Below are positions 1 to 12,289 of a DNA stretch of 47,852 nucleotides, in pieces. The notes under the pieces are model-generated. The model saw nothing but the letters and a program-made list of their open reading frames with translations, ran no database searches and had not been told where the DNA came from. Location: positions 1 to 47,852 of the forward strand of contig NZ_JANSKK010000018.1 of assembly GCF_026659735.1 (NCBI RefSeq). Direction: 5' to 3'. This DNA comes from Staphylococcus pettenkoferi. Lineage in GTDB: Bacteria > Bacillota > Bacilli > Staphylococcales > Staphylococcaceae. Both the position numbers and the translations under genes were made by a program. Within the stretch, counting starts at the first letter, position 1. Each line of letters starts with the position of its first letter.

Positions 1-111
1 AAAAAGCGTTTGATTAGCTCATAAAAGTAAGTGTTATCAATAACACATTGTGTTTATTGGAATTAACGTTGACATATTGTCATTTAGTTTTCAATGTTCA
101 TTAAATAAAAA
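1..111 (-). promoter_or_regulatory. Leader upstream of 16S rRNA (16S outside window)
   Basis: Read on the minus strand this follows tRNA-Ala and contains ACATTGAAAACTAAATGACA, ATGTCAACGTTAATTCC and ATGAGCTAATCAAAC. These are the typical words of the staphylococcal 16S leader, so a 16S gene should begin just beyond position 1. The tRNA cluster and the rRNA operon would then be one transcript. The words are seen directly; their identity comes from recall of staphylococcal operons. Confidence 0.75.
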
Positions 112-187
112 TGGTGGAGACTAGCGGGATCGAACCGCTGACCTCCTGCGTGCAAAGCAGGCGCTCTCCCAGCTGAGCTAAGCCCCC
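112..187 (-). tRNA. tRNA-Ala (UGC)
   Basis: Cloverleaf of 76 nt with encoded CCA. The anticodon loop UUUGCAC gives UGC. Acceptor GGGGGCU pairs with AGUCUCC with two G-U pairs. Last tRNA before the 16S leader. Confidence 0.97.
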
Positions 188-198
188 ATTTCAAAGAG

Positions 199-272
199 TC
201 GGGAAGACAGGATTCGAACCTACGACCCCTTGGTCCCAAACCAAGTGCTCTACCAAGCTGAGCTACTTCCCG
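199..272 (-). tRNA. tRNA-Pro (UGG)
   Basis: Cloverleaf of 74 nt. The anticodon loop UUUGGGA gives UGG. The acceptor stem is CGGGAAG with CUUCCCG and discriminator A. CCA is not encoded, so it must be added after transcription. Confidence 0.97.
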
Positions 273-300
273 AGGTATAATGTTAAATTGCTAAAAGTGA

Positions 301-374
<74 letters not shown>

Positions 375-380
375 ATTCGA

Positions 381-470
381 TGGTGCCGAGGACCGGAATC
401 GAACCGGTACGGTGATCAACTCACCGCAGGATTTTAAGTCCTGTGCGTCTGCCAGTTCCGCCACCCCGGC
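381..470 (-). tRNA. tRNA-Leu (UAA)
   Basis: Class II tRNA of 90 nt with a long variable arm and encoded CCA. The anticodon loop CUUAAAA gives UAA. Confidence 0.97.
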
Positions 471-477
471 AAAATAA

Positions 478-552
478 TGGAGCAGAAGACGGGATTCGAA
501 CCCGCGACCCCGACCTTGGCAAGGTCGTATTCTACCGCTGAACTACTTCTGC
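478..552 (-). tRNA. tRNA-Gly (GCC)
   Basis: Cloverleaf of 75 nt with encoded CCA. The anticodon loop UUGCCAA gives GCC. It has canonical GGUUCGAAUCC in the T arm, so it looks like an elongator rather than one of the cell-wall Gly tRNAs known in staphylococci; that reading is an inference. Confidence 0.96.
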
Positions 553-581
553 TTAATAGTTAAAATATTTAAATGAGCTGA

Positions 582-654
582 TGAGCCATAGAGGATTCGA
601 ACCTCTGACCCTCTGATTAAAAGTCAGATGCTCTACCAACTGAGCTAATGGCTC
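582..654 (-). tRNA. tRNA-Lys (UUU)
   Basis: Cloverleaf of 73 nt. The anticodon loop CUUUUAA gives UUU. Acceptor GAGCCAU pairs with AUGGCUC. CCA is not encoded. Confidence 0.97.
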
Positions 655-660
655 AAAAGA

Positions 661-736
<76 letters not shown>

Positions 737-753
737 GATATGTAATTTCTAAA

Positions 754-829
754 TGGTGGAGGATGACGGGTTCGAACCGCCGACCCCCTGCTTGTAAGGC
801 AGATGCTCTCCCAGCTGAGCTAATCCTCC
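754..829 (-). tRNA. tRNA-Val (UAC)
   Basis: Cloverleaf of 76 nt with encoded CCA. The anticodon loop CUUACAA gives UAC. It is the first tRNA after the 5S gene, only 16 nt away. Confidence 0.97.
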
Positions 830-845
830 ACATCGAAATATTACT

Positions 846-960
846 GCCTGGCAACGTCCTACTCTTGCGGAACGTAAGTCCGACTACCATCGGCGCTAAA
901 GAGCTTAACTTCTGTGTTCGGCATGGGAACAGGTGTGACCTCTTTGCCATCATCACCAGA
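846..960 (-). rRNA. rrf: 5S rRNA at the head of the tRNA cluster, no adjacent 23S
   Basis: A 115-nt 5S gene, from TCTGGTGATGATGGCAAAGA to GGACGTTGCCAGGC on the minus strand. It contains the conserved core CCATGCCGAACACAGAAG. No 23S lies upstream: lysS ends 0.96 kb away. It is followed directly by tRNA-Val. It differs from the complete 5S at 47673-47787 at three positions (window 900, 943, 952). The first two keep a base pair (G-C to A-U). S. aureus has a comparable extra 5S beside lysS, from memory. Confidence 0.95.
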
Positions 961-979
961 CAATTTCTTTACTCTATTT

Positions 980-1008
980 ATATTACATTGTTTCGAACTC
1001 ATTTGCAA
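980..1008 (-). promoter_or_regulatory. Proximal promoter P2 of the 5S-tRNA operon
   Basis: The -35 box TTGCAA (1003-1008) and -10 box TAATAT (980-985) are separated by 17 nt. The predicted start is about 10 nt before the 5S gene. It lies downstream of a stronger promoter, the tandem arrangement usual for stable RNA operons. Confidence 0.6.
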
Positions 1009-1085
1009 CAGTTAATTTTACACTTCGTTAAAATTTCTTTGCAATTCATTTACAAACAATCTGTCTTGTTTAAGACGACTTTATT

Positions 1086-1114
1086 ATAGTAATTCATCTC
1101 AGCTAAAAAGTCAA
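1086..1114 (-). promoter_or_regulatory. Distal promoter P1 of the 5S-tRNA operon
   Basis: The -35 box TTGACT (1109-1114) and -10 box TACTAT (1086-1091) have an ideal 17-nt spacer. An overlapping TATAAT lies 3 nt further downstream. It predicts a leader of about 120 nt before 5S. Confidence 0.7.
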
Positions 1115-1873
1115 CAGTTTGTTTGAACTTTTTTATGAGTGATTTAATTTCGCTCGTTTCTTCTTCAAGACCTTATATAGTCTAGCATACATATCCCCTC
1201 ATTGACTAGTGATTCTTTTACACTAATTTAATATTTTCGTTTCCTTTCACCGTTCTAGCTCTTAACTTCATCACTTACTCTACTTAAAACACCTACCTAT
1301 GTACCTCCGCATCTCACCTTAACGACTATATTTCAGCTATATTCTATCCTTCCTACTAATCATCCCTATCCATTCATGTCCGCTTCACTCTCACAATAGC
1401 CACCCCTTTTTCAAATTCCTACACCTTTTTATACTCACCAGTATTAACTCAATTACACTATGACCTTTTCTTTCTGTATTAACTAAGAACGTGTTCGATT
1501 GCAAAGCTCATCTTTCGTTGCAAACCTTCACCTTACACAGCCGCTCTATCGTGATTATGTGCTCCACTTTCCCCTATCTGCCCTTCCCACATCCATCCCC
1601 AACATCCCCCTACACCTTCTCACGTATCTACATACTTATAAACGCTTCACTTCTCCAACCAGAATAATGCCCACACACTCCTACGATCTCAACCTAACCA
1701 CAACTTCCCTCAAAGCTCTACCTCTACCAGTCCACCACCTCGCGTTTCCTACGTTCCTATCCACCACTTCGCATTTTCTATACCCTACCCAACACATCCT
1801 CTTCCTTGCACCTAACCTCAAATCGCCCTCCACCCTCTACACGCCACACGCCGCACATTCCACTCACCAAACC
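1115..1873. other. Gene-free, G-poor intergenic stretch between lysS and the 5S-tRNA operon
   Basis: About 760 bases with no supported gene. The plus strand is dominated by C, T and A with very few G (for example two G in 1261-1320), so a minus-strand transcript would be purine-rich. A similar phrase recurs at about 1731 (TCCACCACCTCGCGTTTCCT) and 1760 (TCCACCACTTCGCATTTTCT). Long plus-strand reading frames here come from this skew. I see no tRNA, riboswitch or mobile element. Confidence 0.6.
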
Positions 1874-1907
1874 AAAAAAGAACAGCCCAACCTCAGTCAG
1901 ACTGTTC
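1874..1907 (-). terminator. lysS terminator
   Basis: Hairpin GAACAG/CTGTTC followed by a run of six T on the minus strand, 14 nt after the lysS stop codon. Confidence 0.8.
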
Positions 1908-1920
1908 CGCTTCAAATAGA

Positions 1921-3668
<1,748 letters not shown>

Positions 3669-4140
3669 CTACGAATCAATACGTTGCACTCGGTCATCAG
3701 GAACAGGAATCTCACTAACACGGCGTTGTGTCTTGGGTTCAATGGCATCAGACGCAATATCTTGCAGTGGCACTAACACAAAGGCACGTTCTTCCATGCG
3801 TGGATGAGGGACTATGAGTTCATCATCCTGAATTTGTTCTTCACCATATAAGATGATATCGATATCGCACGTTCTCGGACCCCAATGAATCTTGCGCACG
3901 CGATGGAGTTGTTGCTCTACATCAAGACAATGATGCAACAAATCGTGCGCACTTAACGTCGTCTCTACGCTCGCACAAAGATTCAAGAACGCATCTTGGT
4001 CAGTATATCCTATCGGTGCAGTGTCGTAGATGGGCGAAACGTCACGCACTTCAATACTTTCCACTTGATCTAACAAGCGGAGCGCTTCATGCAAGTGATA
4101 TTCGCGATCACCCATATTACTACCTAGACTCAAATACGCT

Positions 4141-4148
<8 letters not shown>
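3669..4148 (-). CDS. folK: 2-amino-4-hydroxy-6-hydroxymethyldihydropteridine pyrophosphokinase
   Basis: Transfers pyrophosphate from ATP to hydroxymethyl-dihydropterin, giving the substrate of FolP. The product has 159 residues. The N-terminal signature [13 protein letters not shown] and the metal and substrate motif [13 protein letters not shown] (Asp95 and Asp97) are present, followed by [12 protein letters not shown]. The start codon overlaps the end of folB by 8 nt, so it is the last gene of a folP-folB-folK translationally coupled unit, in the usual staphylococcal order. lysS follows after a gap. Confidence 0.97.
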
Positions 4149-5314
<1,166 letters not shown>

Positions 5315-5337
5315 TTAATATGGTAAAATAGTCTACT

Positions 5338-5349
5338 TTATCATGATAA
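5338..5349. promoter_or_regulatory. Perfect 12-bp palindrome upstream of folP
   Basis: TTATCATGATAA lies about 45 nt before the folP start, in the gap where the folP promoter must lie. It could be an operator half-site pair. Nothing else supports a regulator, and short AT-rich palindromes occur by chance. Confidence 0.25.
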
Positions 5350-5517
5350 CTTGAAATGTCTCTTTTTTCAGTAGTTAAATATGTAAAGTTAAAATGCGTC
5401 TCCTAAAATGCGTTTAGATCTCTACGCTTTTACTCTAATTATCACAACATCGCACCCCGGCGAAGCGCATAAACCACGAAAATCCTTACCTTAACTCGTC
5501 AATCAACCCTACAATCC

Positions 5518-5556
5518 AAAAAAGCACTTGAAATGGGGATTCCCACTTCAAGTGCT
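5518..5556 (-). terminator. cysK terminator
   Basis: A long hairpin, AGCACTTGAA/TTCAAGTGCT with further pairs inside, followed by six T on the minus strand. It begins about 15 nt after the cysK stop. Confidence 0.9.
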
Positions 5557-5571
5557 CGCTTAAGATAACAA

Positions 5572-6504
5572 TTAGTCGTCGAATGAATATAAAGGTGTAG
5601 AAAGGTAACGTTCACCGTTACTTGGTAATACAGTAACAACTGTCTTACCTTTACCTAATTCTTTCGCTTTCTCGATTGCTGCGTAAATGGCTGCACCAGA
5701 AGAAATACCACCTAAGATACCTTCTTCTTTCGCAACTTTACGAGACATTTCCATCGCTGTTTCGTTACCTACTTTGATCACTTCTTGATAAATGTTTGTG
5801 TCTAACGTATCTGGAACGAAACCTGCACCTAATCCTTGTAATTTGTGTGGTCCTGGTTCGCCACCACTTAAGACAGGTGAAGCTTCTGGTTCGATAGCTA
5901 CGAGTTGGATGTCAGGATATTTCTCTTTTAAGACTTTACCTGCACCAGTTAATGTACCACCAGTACCTACACCAGCTAAGAATGCATCAATTGTCTTACC
6001 TTCGAATTGTTCAACAAGTTCTGGACCTGTAGTTAATTCGTGGATCTTAGGGTTAGCTGGGTTCTCGAATTGTTGTGGTTCGTAGTAACCGTATTCTTCT
6101 TTCAATTCTTTCGCTTTCTTGATTGCACCTTTCATCGCTTCAGATCCAGGTGTTAATACAAGTTCCGCTCCGTATGCTTTTAATAAGTTACGACGTTCTT
6201 GGCTCATTGTTTCTGGCATTGTAAATACTGCTTTGTAACCTTTCGCTGCACATACGAATGCAAGACCGATACCCGTGTTACCGCTTGTAGGTTCTACGAT
6301 TGTGTCACCTGGTTTAATCTTGCCTTCTTTTTCAGCTTGTTCGATCATTGCCAAAGCGATACGGTCTTTCACAGAACCGCCTGGGTTTTGATATTCTAAT
6401 TTAACGTATACATCTGCAGCGTCTTCACCAACGACGTGGTTCAATTTGACTACAGGTGTATCTCCAATGACTTCAACAACATTGTTTACTGGTTTCTTTG
6501 CCAT
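5572..6504 (-). CDS. cysK: Cysteine synthase (O-acetylserine sulfhydrylase)
   Basis: PLP enzyme that makes cysteine from O-acetylserine and sulfide. The product is 310 residues. The PLP lysine lies in [11 protein letters not shown] (Lys46). The substrate loop TSGNTGIG covers 73-80 and the phosphate-binding glycine loop [13 protein letters not shown] is near 175. Fold-type II PLP family of normal length. It is a single-gene unit, with a promoter at 6567-6594 and a terminator right after the stop. In Gram-positives such genes are usually controlled by CymR; I could not recognise an operator here. Confidence 0.97.
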   Translation of the reverse strand: MAKKPVNNVVEVIGDTPVVKLNHVVGEDAADVYVKLEYQNPGGSVKDRIALAMIEQAEKEGKIKPGDTIVEPTSGNTGIGLAFVCAAKGYKAVFTMPETMSQERRNLLKAYGAELVLTPGSEAMKGAIKKAKELKEEYGYYEPQQFENPANPKIHELTTGPELVEQFEGKTIDAFLAGVGTGGTLTGAGKVLKEKYPDIQLVAIEPEASPVLSGGEPGPHKLQGLGAGFVPDTLDTNIYQEVIKVGNETAMEMSRKVAKEEGILGGISSGAAIYAAIEKAKELGKGKTVVTVLPSNGERYLSTPLYSFDD

Positions 6505-6566
6505 AGTTATTAGCTCCTTTATAGTACAGTTTTTTAAAACTTACTTGTCTCCTCGGATATACTTTA

Positions 6567-6594
6567 ATTCTATCAGATTTTTCAGTAAAAACAA
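6567..6594 (-). promoter_or_regulatory. cysK promoter
   Basis: The -35 box TTGTTT (6589-6594) and -10 box TAGAAT (6567-6572) have a 16-nt spacer, about 60 nt before the start codon. Confidence 0.55.
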
Positions 6595-6613
6595 CTGTAA
6601 TGCACTCACTCCC

Positions 6614-7489
6614 CTAATTTGGGAGTAAGTCGCGGAGTTCTTCTTCGCTGTAGTGATATTTATTACGGCAGAAATGACATTGTGCTTCTGCACCGTGATC
6701 TTCTTTAATCATACTTTCGATTTCTGCTTCTCCTAAACTGCGAATCGCGTTCAAGAACTTATCATGTCCACAATTACATTCGAATTGTGCTGGCATTGTT
6801 TCTAAGATTTGAAGATTGTCTTTACCGAGCACTTCTTCAAGAATTTCTTCAGGTGTTAAACCTTGTTCAATCAATTTAGATACCGGCGTCATATTTGAAA
6901 TGGCATCTTCAAGTTGACTGATGACTTTGTCGTCGGCACCTGGCATCACTTGGATGATGAAACCGCCAGCTGCTTTGATAGAGTTGTCGGGATTGACGAG
7001 CACACCTAAGCCTACTGAGGAAGGCACTTGTTCACTTTTAGCAAAGTAGTAAGTAAAGTCGTCGCCTAACTCACCGGAAACGATAGGGCTTGAACCTGTA
7101 AAATAGTCTTTCATTCCGACATCTTTAACTACCGAAAGCGCACCGTCTACACCAACTGCACGTCTCACATCTAATTTGCCAACATCATTGAGTGGGAAGT
7201 GCGTTTGGGGTTGGCTCACGTAGCCACGCACATTCCCTTTCGCATCTGCATCAGCAGTAATCTTACCTATAGGTCCCTGGCCATCTACAGTAACTGTTAA
7301 CTTCTGATCCCCTTTCAACATTGCGCCCATCATTAAAGTTGCTGTCATCGTACGACCGAGCGCTGCTGAAGCAGTAGGCCATGTGTAATGTCTCGTTTGA
7401 GCTTCTTGAACGGTTTCAGTGGTAAGCGCGCTATAAGCACGAATTTGTCCATCATAAGCAAGCGCTTTAACGATATAATCTTGTGTCAT
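6614..7489 (-). CDS. hslO: Redox-regulated chaperone Hsp33
   Basis: Cytoplasmic holdase that is switched on by oxidation. The 291-residue product has the Hsp33 N-terminal domain. A C-terminal zinc switch contains CNC at 238-240 and CHFC at 271-274, the four cysteines that bind zinc when reduced and form disulfides under oxidative stress. It lies between ftsH and cysK, as in other staphylococci. AAAGGAG precedes the ATG. It is separated from both neighbours by gaps of more than 100 bp and so probably has its own promoter, which I could not place with confidence. Confidence 0.97.
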   Translation of the reverse strand: MTQDYIVKALAYDGQIRAYSALTTETVQEAQTRHYTWPTASAALGRTMTATLMMGAMLKGDQKLTVTVDGQGPIGKITADADAKGNVRGYVSQPQTHFPLNDVGKLDVRRAVGVDGALSVVKDVGMKDYFTGSSPIVSGELGDDFTYYFAKSEQVPSSVGLGVLVNPDNSIKAAGGFIIQVMPGADDKVISQLEDAISNMTPVSKLIEQGLTPEEILEEVLGKDNLQILETMPAQFECNCGHDKFLNAIRSLGEAEIESMIKEDHGAEAQCHFCRNKYHYSEEELRDLLPN

Positions 7490-7640
7490 AATTACTTTCT
7501 CCTTTATTTATTTCTTGTTTAGGTTAACTGAATAAGTCCACTTGAGTAGGTAGCGCTCATCATGTTCTTTTGTCGTTATCTATTAACACTTATTTTAAGT
7601 TGCCATAAACTCTACAACGTTTATTCTTTATATTCAAGTT

Positions 7641-7689
7641 AAAAAAACTCTTTCCACTACCAAATACTGATAGCGGAAAGAGACTTTTT
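7641..7689 (-). terminator. ftsH terminator
   Basis: Stem CTCTTTCC/GGAAAGAG with a 19-nt loop, followed by seven T on the minus strand. An A run on the other side could make it work in both directions. Confidence 0.85.
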
Positions 7690-7702
7690 CAAGCAGATTG
7701 CT

Positions 7703-9802
7703 TTATTCGTTTCTATTGCTAGGATCGTTTGGATTACTTGGGTTGCTTGGTTTGTCAATATTAGGTGCTTGTTCGTGACCTGTTGACTCACCTTCGTTTT
7801 CTTCTGATCCTTCAGATTCACGACGATCTCTATCAGAACTTTCGTTATCTGATGTGTTGCTGAGTTCATGTTGTTCGCGGCGAATATCTTCGTAAGATTT
7901 ACCGTACTTCCCTTCTTTGAAGTCCGGATCTTCTTCGCTCACTACTTTAGCAGAATCGTAATCGACTTCTGGTAAGACACCATCGTAAAAGAGTGATTGA
8001 ATTTGTTCTGCTACTAATGTTTCTTCTGTTAATAATGATTTAGCGATGAGTTTCAATTGAGACTCATGCTCAAGCAAGATTTGTTTACAACGTTCATATT
8101 GTTCTTTGATGATACGTTGTACTTCTTTATCAATTTCGTAAGCGATTTGACCTGAGTATTCAGGATCATCTTGCATATCTTTACCTAAGAAGACTTGGCC
8201 GCTATTGCTGCTTGAGAATTGAAGTGGTCCAAGTTTCTTACTCATACCATATTCGGTAACCATTTTACGCGCGATATTTGTAGCACGTTCGAAGTCGTTG
8301 GAAGCACCTGTAGATACTTCGCCAAAGTTAATATCTTCAGATACACGTCCACCGAGCAAGCCACAAATCTTATCGAGCAATTCTGGTTCAGTCATTAAGA
8401 AGCGATCTTGTTTAGGTAACATCATCGCATAACCACCAGCTTGACCACGAGGCACAATCGTAACTTTGTGTACCACTTCTGCTTCGTCAAGCACCATACC
8501 GATAACAGTATGACCTGCTTCGTGGTGCGCTACGATATTGCGCTCTTTCTCAGAAATAACACGTGATTTCTTAGCTGGACCGGCGATAACACGGTCAGTT
8601 GCTTCTTCAATATCTCGCATATCGATCTTCTTCTTACCTTCACGTACAGCAATGAGTGATGCTTCGTTAAGTAAGTTCTCTAAGTCGGCACCAGAGAAAC
8701 CTGGTGTACGTTGAGAGATCGCTTTAAGATCCACTGTTTCATCAAGTGGTTTATTCTTCGCGTGAACATGCAGAATTGCTTCACGACCTTTAACATCAGG
8801 ACGACCCACTTGAATTTGTCTGTCGAAACGACCTGGACGTAATAAGGCTGGGTCAAGGATGTCAGGTCTGTTAGTAGCGGCAATCATGATAATACCTTCG
8901 TTCTCACCAAAGCCGTCCATTTCAACGAGGAGTTGGTTCAATGTTTGTTCACGTTCATCGTGACCGCCACCAACACCAGCGCCACGTTGACGACCTACCG
9001 CATCAATCTCATCGATGAAGATGATACAAGGTGCGTTCTTCTTCGCGTTCTCGAATAAATCACGCACACGGCTCGCACCAACACCGACGAACATCTCTAC
9101 GAAGTCAGAACCACTGATAGAGAAGAACGGTGCACCAGCTTCACCAGCTACAGCACGTGCAAGTAATGTCTTACCTGTACCTGGAGGTCCTACTAAGAGG
9201 ACACCTTTAGGGATACGAGAGCCCATTTGTTTAAATTGTTTGTTGTCTTTCAAGAAGTCAACGATTTCAATTAATTCTTGTTTCTCTTCATCAGCACCGG
9301 CTACGTCAGAGAAGCGAACACGTTTCTTCTGACTGTCGTACATCTTCGCTTTGGATTTACCAAAGTTCATCATACGACCGCCGCCACCGCCACCTTGGGC
9401 TTGGCTCATGAAGAATAAGAAGAGGATAAAGATGACTACTACTGGAATGAGTGACGTCAAGATTTGACTGAAGACACCTTGTTTTTCTTCCTCTTTAACT
9501 GTTAGTTTCAAGTCTTTTTGACTTTTCGCTTTGTCAGTAATTTTTTCTAACTCTTTATCATTGTTATAAAGAATTGTTGAAGAATAATCTTTATCATTCT
9601 TCGTCTTACCACTTACCATGTAGACATTTTGCTCTGGTTTAATTTCGAGTGATTTCAAATCACCATCGTTAAGCTTTTTCTCGAACTGGTTGTACGTCAA
9701 CTGCTTAGGCGAGTTGCCGTTACCGTTGATCCATGAGAATAAGCCAAAGATGATGACGCCGACAATTACAATGACGAGCAAATTGCGAAAGGCTTTCTGC
9801 AT
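7703..9802 (-). CDS. ftsH: ATP-dependent zinc metalloprotease FtsH
   Basis: Membrane-anchored AAA+ protease that degrades misfolded membrane proteins and unstable regulators. The 699-residue product has transmembrane segments at about 8-25 and 112-132 with an extracytoplasmic domain between them. Walker A GPPGTGKT is at 205-212, Walker B with DEID at 264-267, the arginine-finger region RPGRFDR at 322-328 and the zinc motif HEAGH at 427-431. A glycine-rich linker follows TM2. The last 50 or so residues are an Asn/Ser/Asp/Glu-rich, probably disordered tail, common in staphylococcal FtsH. The hpt gene lies upstream across a 356-bp gap. Confidence 0.98.
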   Translation of the reverse strand: MQKAFRNLLVIVIVGVIIFGLFSWINGNGNSPKQLTYNQFEKKLNDGDLKSLEIKPEQNVYMVSGKTKNDKDYSSTILYNNDKELEKITDKAKSQKDLKLTVKEEEKQGVFSQILTSLIPVVVIFILFLFFMSQAQGGGGGGRMMNFGKSKAKMYDSQKKRVRFSDVAGADEEKQELIEIVDFLKDNKQFKQMGSRIPKGVLLVGPPGTGKTLLARAVAGEAGAPFFSISGSDFVEMFVGVGASRVRDLFENAKKNAPCIIFIDEIDAVGRQRGAGVGGGHDEREQTLNQLLVEMDGFGENEGIIMIAATNRPDILDPALLRPGRFDRQIQVGRPDVKGREAILHVHAKNKPLDETVDLKAISQRTPGFSGADLENLLNEASLIAVREGKKKIDMRDIEEATDRVIAGPAKKSRVISEKERNIVAHHEAGHTVIGMVLDEAEVVHKVTIVPRGQAGGYAMMLPKQDRFLMTEPELLDKICGLLGGRVSEDINFGEVSTGASNDFERATNIARKMVTEYGMSKKLGPLQFSSSNSGQVFLGKDMQDDPEYSGQIAYEIDKEVQRIIKEQYERCKQILLEHESQLKLIAKSLLTEETLVAEQIQSLFYDGVLPEVDYDSAKVVSEEDPDFKEGKYGKSYEDIRREQHELSNTSDNESSDRDRRESEGSEENEGESTGHEQAPNIDKPSNPSNPNDPSNRNE

Positions 9803-10158
9803 GTGCGATTTCCTCCTACTTCTATAATAAAACTAACCAAAATTTTAACATAATTATTCATTTGCAAGCTAGCAAACAAACTCTCGCCACAACCCCTACA
9901 TCAAAGGTAGAGACTCAGGCGCAGACGATCTTTATACAAGATCTGAGCATTTCTGAACATATGAATTTACGTATACATCTAATAAGTATAAAGACATGAT
10001 TCAGTAAATGAGTAACGTTATATATAAGCATGCTGAGTGGTAGAAGCCCACTCAGACATGGTATACGACAACGTTAGGGGCGAACCACAATTAATATGTA
10101 AATACTGCCCTAATTAGTAAGTATATATCATCACAATAGATGATTAAATCTTACTGCA
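9803..10158 (-). other. hpt-ftsH intergenic region with a strong hairpin
   Basis: A 356-bp gap without a gene. On the minus strand it holds CTGAGTGG-loop-CCACTCAG (10033-10055; perfect 8-bp stem, 7-nt loop) with no T run. A smaller repeat, GATCT/AGATC, lies around 9929-9945. An extended -10-like TATGTTAAAAT lies about 50 nt before ftsH without a good -35. The hairpin may end or process the tilS-hpt transcript. Confidence 0.5.
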
Positions 10159-10698
10159 TTATTTATTATAAATTTCTTCTTTAAGTGTACCGATATAAGG
10201 TAAGTTACGATAATTCTCGTTATAATCGAGACCGTAGCCGACTACAAAGTCATCTGGTATCTTCTTACCTACATATTTCGCTTCGATATCTGCTTTGCGC
10301 CGATTAGGTTTGTCTAATAAAGTGACAATCTCTAATGAGTTCACACGACGCGCATGCAATAATTCAGTAATAGACTTCAATGTTGTGCCTGTTTCAAGAA
10401 TATCTTCGATGATTAATATATCTTTACCTTCGATAGAAGCGCCTAAATCTTTGAGAATTTGAACTTCTCCAGTCGATTCAGTACCGCCATGATAGCTAGA
10501 AACGTCCATGAAATCGATAGTGATGTGCGTATCAATATGTTTGATTAAATCTGCCATAAACATCACTGAACCTTTTAAGATACCCACACATACCAAGTCT
10601 TTACCTCGATATGCTTCTGTGATCTCACGTCCTAACTCTTGGCATAAAGTTTGAATCTCTGCTTCTGTGAGCAGGATTTCTTGTAAATCATTCTTCAT
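10159..10698 (-). CDS. hpt: Hypoxanthine phosphoribosyltransferase
   Basis: Purine salvage: joins hypoxanthine or guanine to PRPP, giving IMP or GMP. The product has 179 residues. The PRPP-binding motif IIEDILETGTTLKS is at about 96-109, with the acidic pair Glu98-Asp99. The N-terminal loop VGILKGSVMFMADL is also typical. AGGAGAGG lies 6 nt before the ATG. The start overlaps the end of tilS by 11 nt, the conserved tilS-hpt pair. PRPP synthase (prs) is encoded 15 kb away in this window. Confidence 0.97.
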   Translation of the reverse strand: MKNDLQEILLTEAEIQTLCQELGREITEAYRGKDLVCVGILKGSVMFMADLIKHIDTHITIDFMDVSSYHGGTESTGEVQILKDLGASIEGKDILIIEDILETGTTLKSITELLHARRVNSLEIVTLLDKPNRRKADIEAKYVGKKIPDDFVVGYGLDYNENYRNLPYIGTLKEEIYNK

Positions 10699-11995
10699 AT
10701 ACTACCTCTCCTATATCTTGAATAGCTAATTGTTGCTGGTATGGCTTCCGCACATAAAGGGAGCCCACAGCGATAATCTCTTCATTCGCCGTTTCAACAA
10801 TCGGCATACGCTGTCTTTCAGAGATCACGACTTTCTGGTCTATAAATATACGGCTGACCTTCTTCGTCCCTGTATGATGATTGAGCGCAACACGATCTCC
10901 ATCTTTCTTCGTTCTCACTCTTAATGGCAATATGTCTTGAGGTAGTTCTTGTCGTACTACAATTTCATAATGATTAAAGTGATACGTACCCGCTTCACGA
11001 ATCGTTAGTGGAGATGATGGTTCACCATTGCTTGAATTAGCCATTATTATAAATTTATCATAAGCTATACGAATTATCCATTTATCTGTAGTGTGGACTT
11101 CAGCTTGAGCAACCGTGCCCTCAATTTGATCAAACCAGGCTTGATACATCTTCTCTGATAGCGGTTGATGGTCGCCGATCGAAGCGAAGAGTTGATCCAA
11201 TACTTCTACTTTAACATTGTACGATAACTCGCCGAAAGCCTCTCTGCTGACTTCATAGTATGTTTGACGCCGTGTTGTTGTACTTTGTCGTTGAATAAAG
11301 GCCCGTGCCTGCTGTTGAATTTGCTGACGTTGCGCGTCGTGCCAATCTTTTAACCGTAACAGCTGAGCAGGGTCGAGTTGAGCGTTGTTATCCACCTCAG
11401 GTAAAATGCGATTTCGAATATCATTTCGCACATATGCGTTGGAGGCGTTCGTTTCATCCTCGTAAAACGGAACTTGGTGCTGCTGTTGATACTGTTGAAT
11501 CGCTGCTTTCGAAGTCTCAAGTAAAGGCCGTACGAGTCGATAACTATGACGGCGCTGCGTTTCGGCCATACCTAAACTATTACGCGTAGAACGGCCAGTG
11601 AATAAGCGATAAAAAATGGTTTCAATTTGATCATCTTGATGGTGCGCTGTGAGTAAGACATCACCCGCAATCGCTCGCATCTGTTGATCGAACCATTTAT
11701 AGCGCGCCTCTCTCGCTTGAGATTCAATGCTGCGGCCTGCTGCCACTGTTGCTGATAAATTCAAGCGAGTACAGTACAACGGAATGTCATGCGTCGTGCA
11801 ATAGTCTCGTAATAACTGAGCTTCGTCCTCTGACTGCGCTCTCAATCCATGATTTACATGAAAACAACTCAACTGCTGATACGTCTCAGATAAATCATGC
11901 ACTAACGTATGTAACAAACACATACTGTCGATACCGCCCGACACCGCTAAGACGATATGCTCTTGTTCGTCCCATAACGTTTCGTTCACTTTCAA
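10688..11995 (-). CDS. tilS: tRNA(Ile)-lysidine synthase
   Basis: Makes lysidine at C34 of the minor tRNA-Ile(CAU) so that it reads AUA. The P-loop motif SGGIDS lies at residues 19-24 of the chosen product, followed by a PP-loop ATPase domain (LLTAHHQDDQIETI) and the C-terminal TilS domains. The open frame runs to 12049, but a strong AAAGGGGGG lies 9 nt before a TTG codon at 11995. That TTG gives 435 residues, close to the family length, so I chose it. The longer forms have no good ribosome site. It overlaps hpt by 11 nt. Confidence 0.93.
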   Translation of the reverse strand: MKVNETLWDEQEHIVLAVSGGIDSMCLLHTLVHDLSETYQQLSCFHVNHGLRAQSEDEAQLLRDYCTTHDIPLYCTRLNLSATVAAGRSIESQAREARYKWFDQQMRAIAGDVLLTAHHQDDQIETIFYRLFTGRSTRNSLGMAETQRRHSYRLVRPLLETSKAAIQQYQQQHQVPFYEDETNASNAYVRNDIRNRILPEVDNNAQLDPAQLLRLKDWHDAQRQQIQQQARAFIQRQSTTTRRQTYYEVSREAFGELSYNVKVEVLDQLFASIGDHQPLSEKMYQAWFDQIEGTVAQAEVHTTDKWIIRIAYDKFIIMANSSNGEPSSPLTIREAGTYHFNHYEIVVRQELPQDILPLRVRTKKDGDRVALNHHTGTKKVSRIFIDQKVVISERQRMPIVETANEEIIAVGSLYVRKPYQQQLAIQDIGEVVYEE

Positions 11996-12114
11996 CTGTC
12001 TAGACCCCCCTTTCATTACGATAAGCGTACCTCTCGTCAAACAACTCAATAATCATCAATGCGAATTGACTTTCGTCATCCTTGACTACTTTACGACTTA
12101 TGTATCCGATTCAT

Positions 12115-12170
12115 AAAAAAGAGGCTGTCTGAACATCTCTTCCCTTTGACTCGAATGCTCAGCTAGCCTC
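12115..12170 (-). terminator. Terminator after the S1-domain gene
   Basis: Stem GAGGCT/AGCCTC extended by CTGAGCA/TGTTCAG, then six T on the minus strand. It separates the S1-domain gene from tilS. Confidence 0.8.
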
Positions 12171-12289
12171 TATCTCACCTAACATCACACGTTCGTATAT
12201 ATATCAACTATATCGGATGTATGTTGGCGTATTAGAATACAGGTATGATTCAATTGAGTGAAGTACGGCTCTAGAAAGATACGTCGCAA

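Noticed and set aside
7657..7869. Minus-strand frame overlapping the 3' end of ftsH
   Set aside because: Shifted-frame shadow of the Asn/Ser-rich FtsH tail that runs into the terminator.
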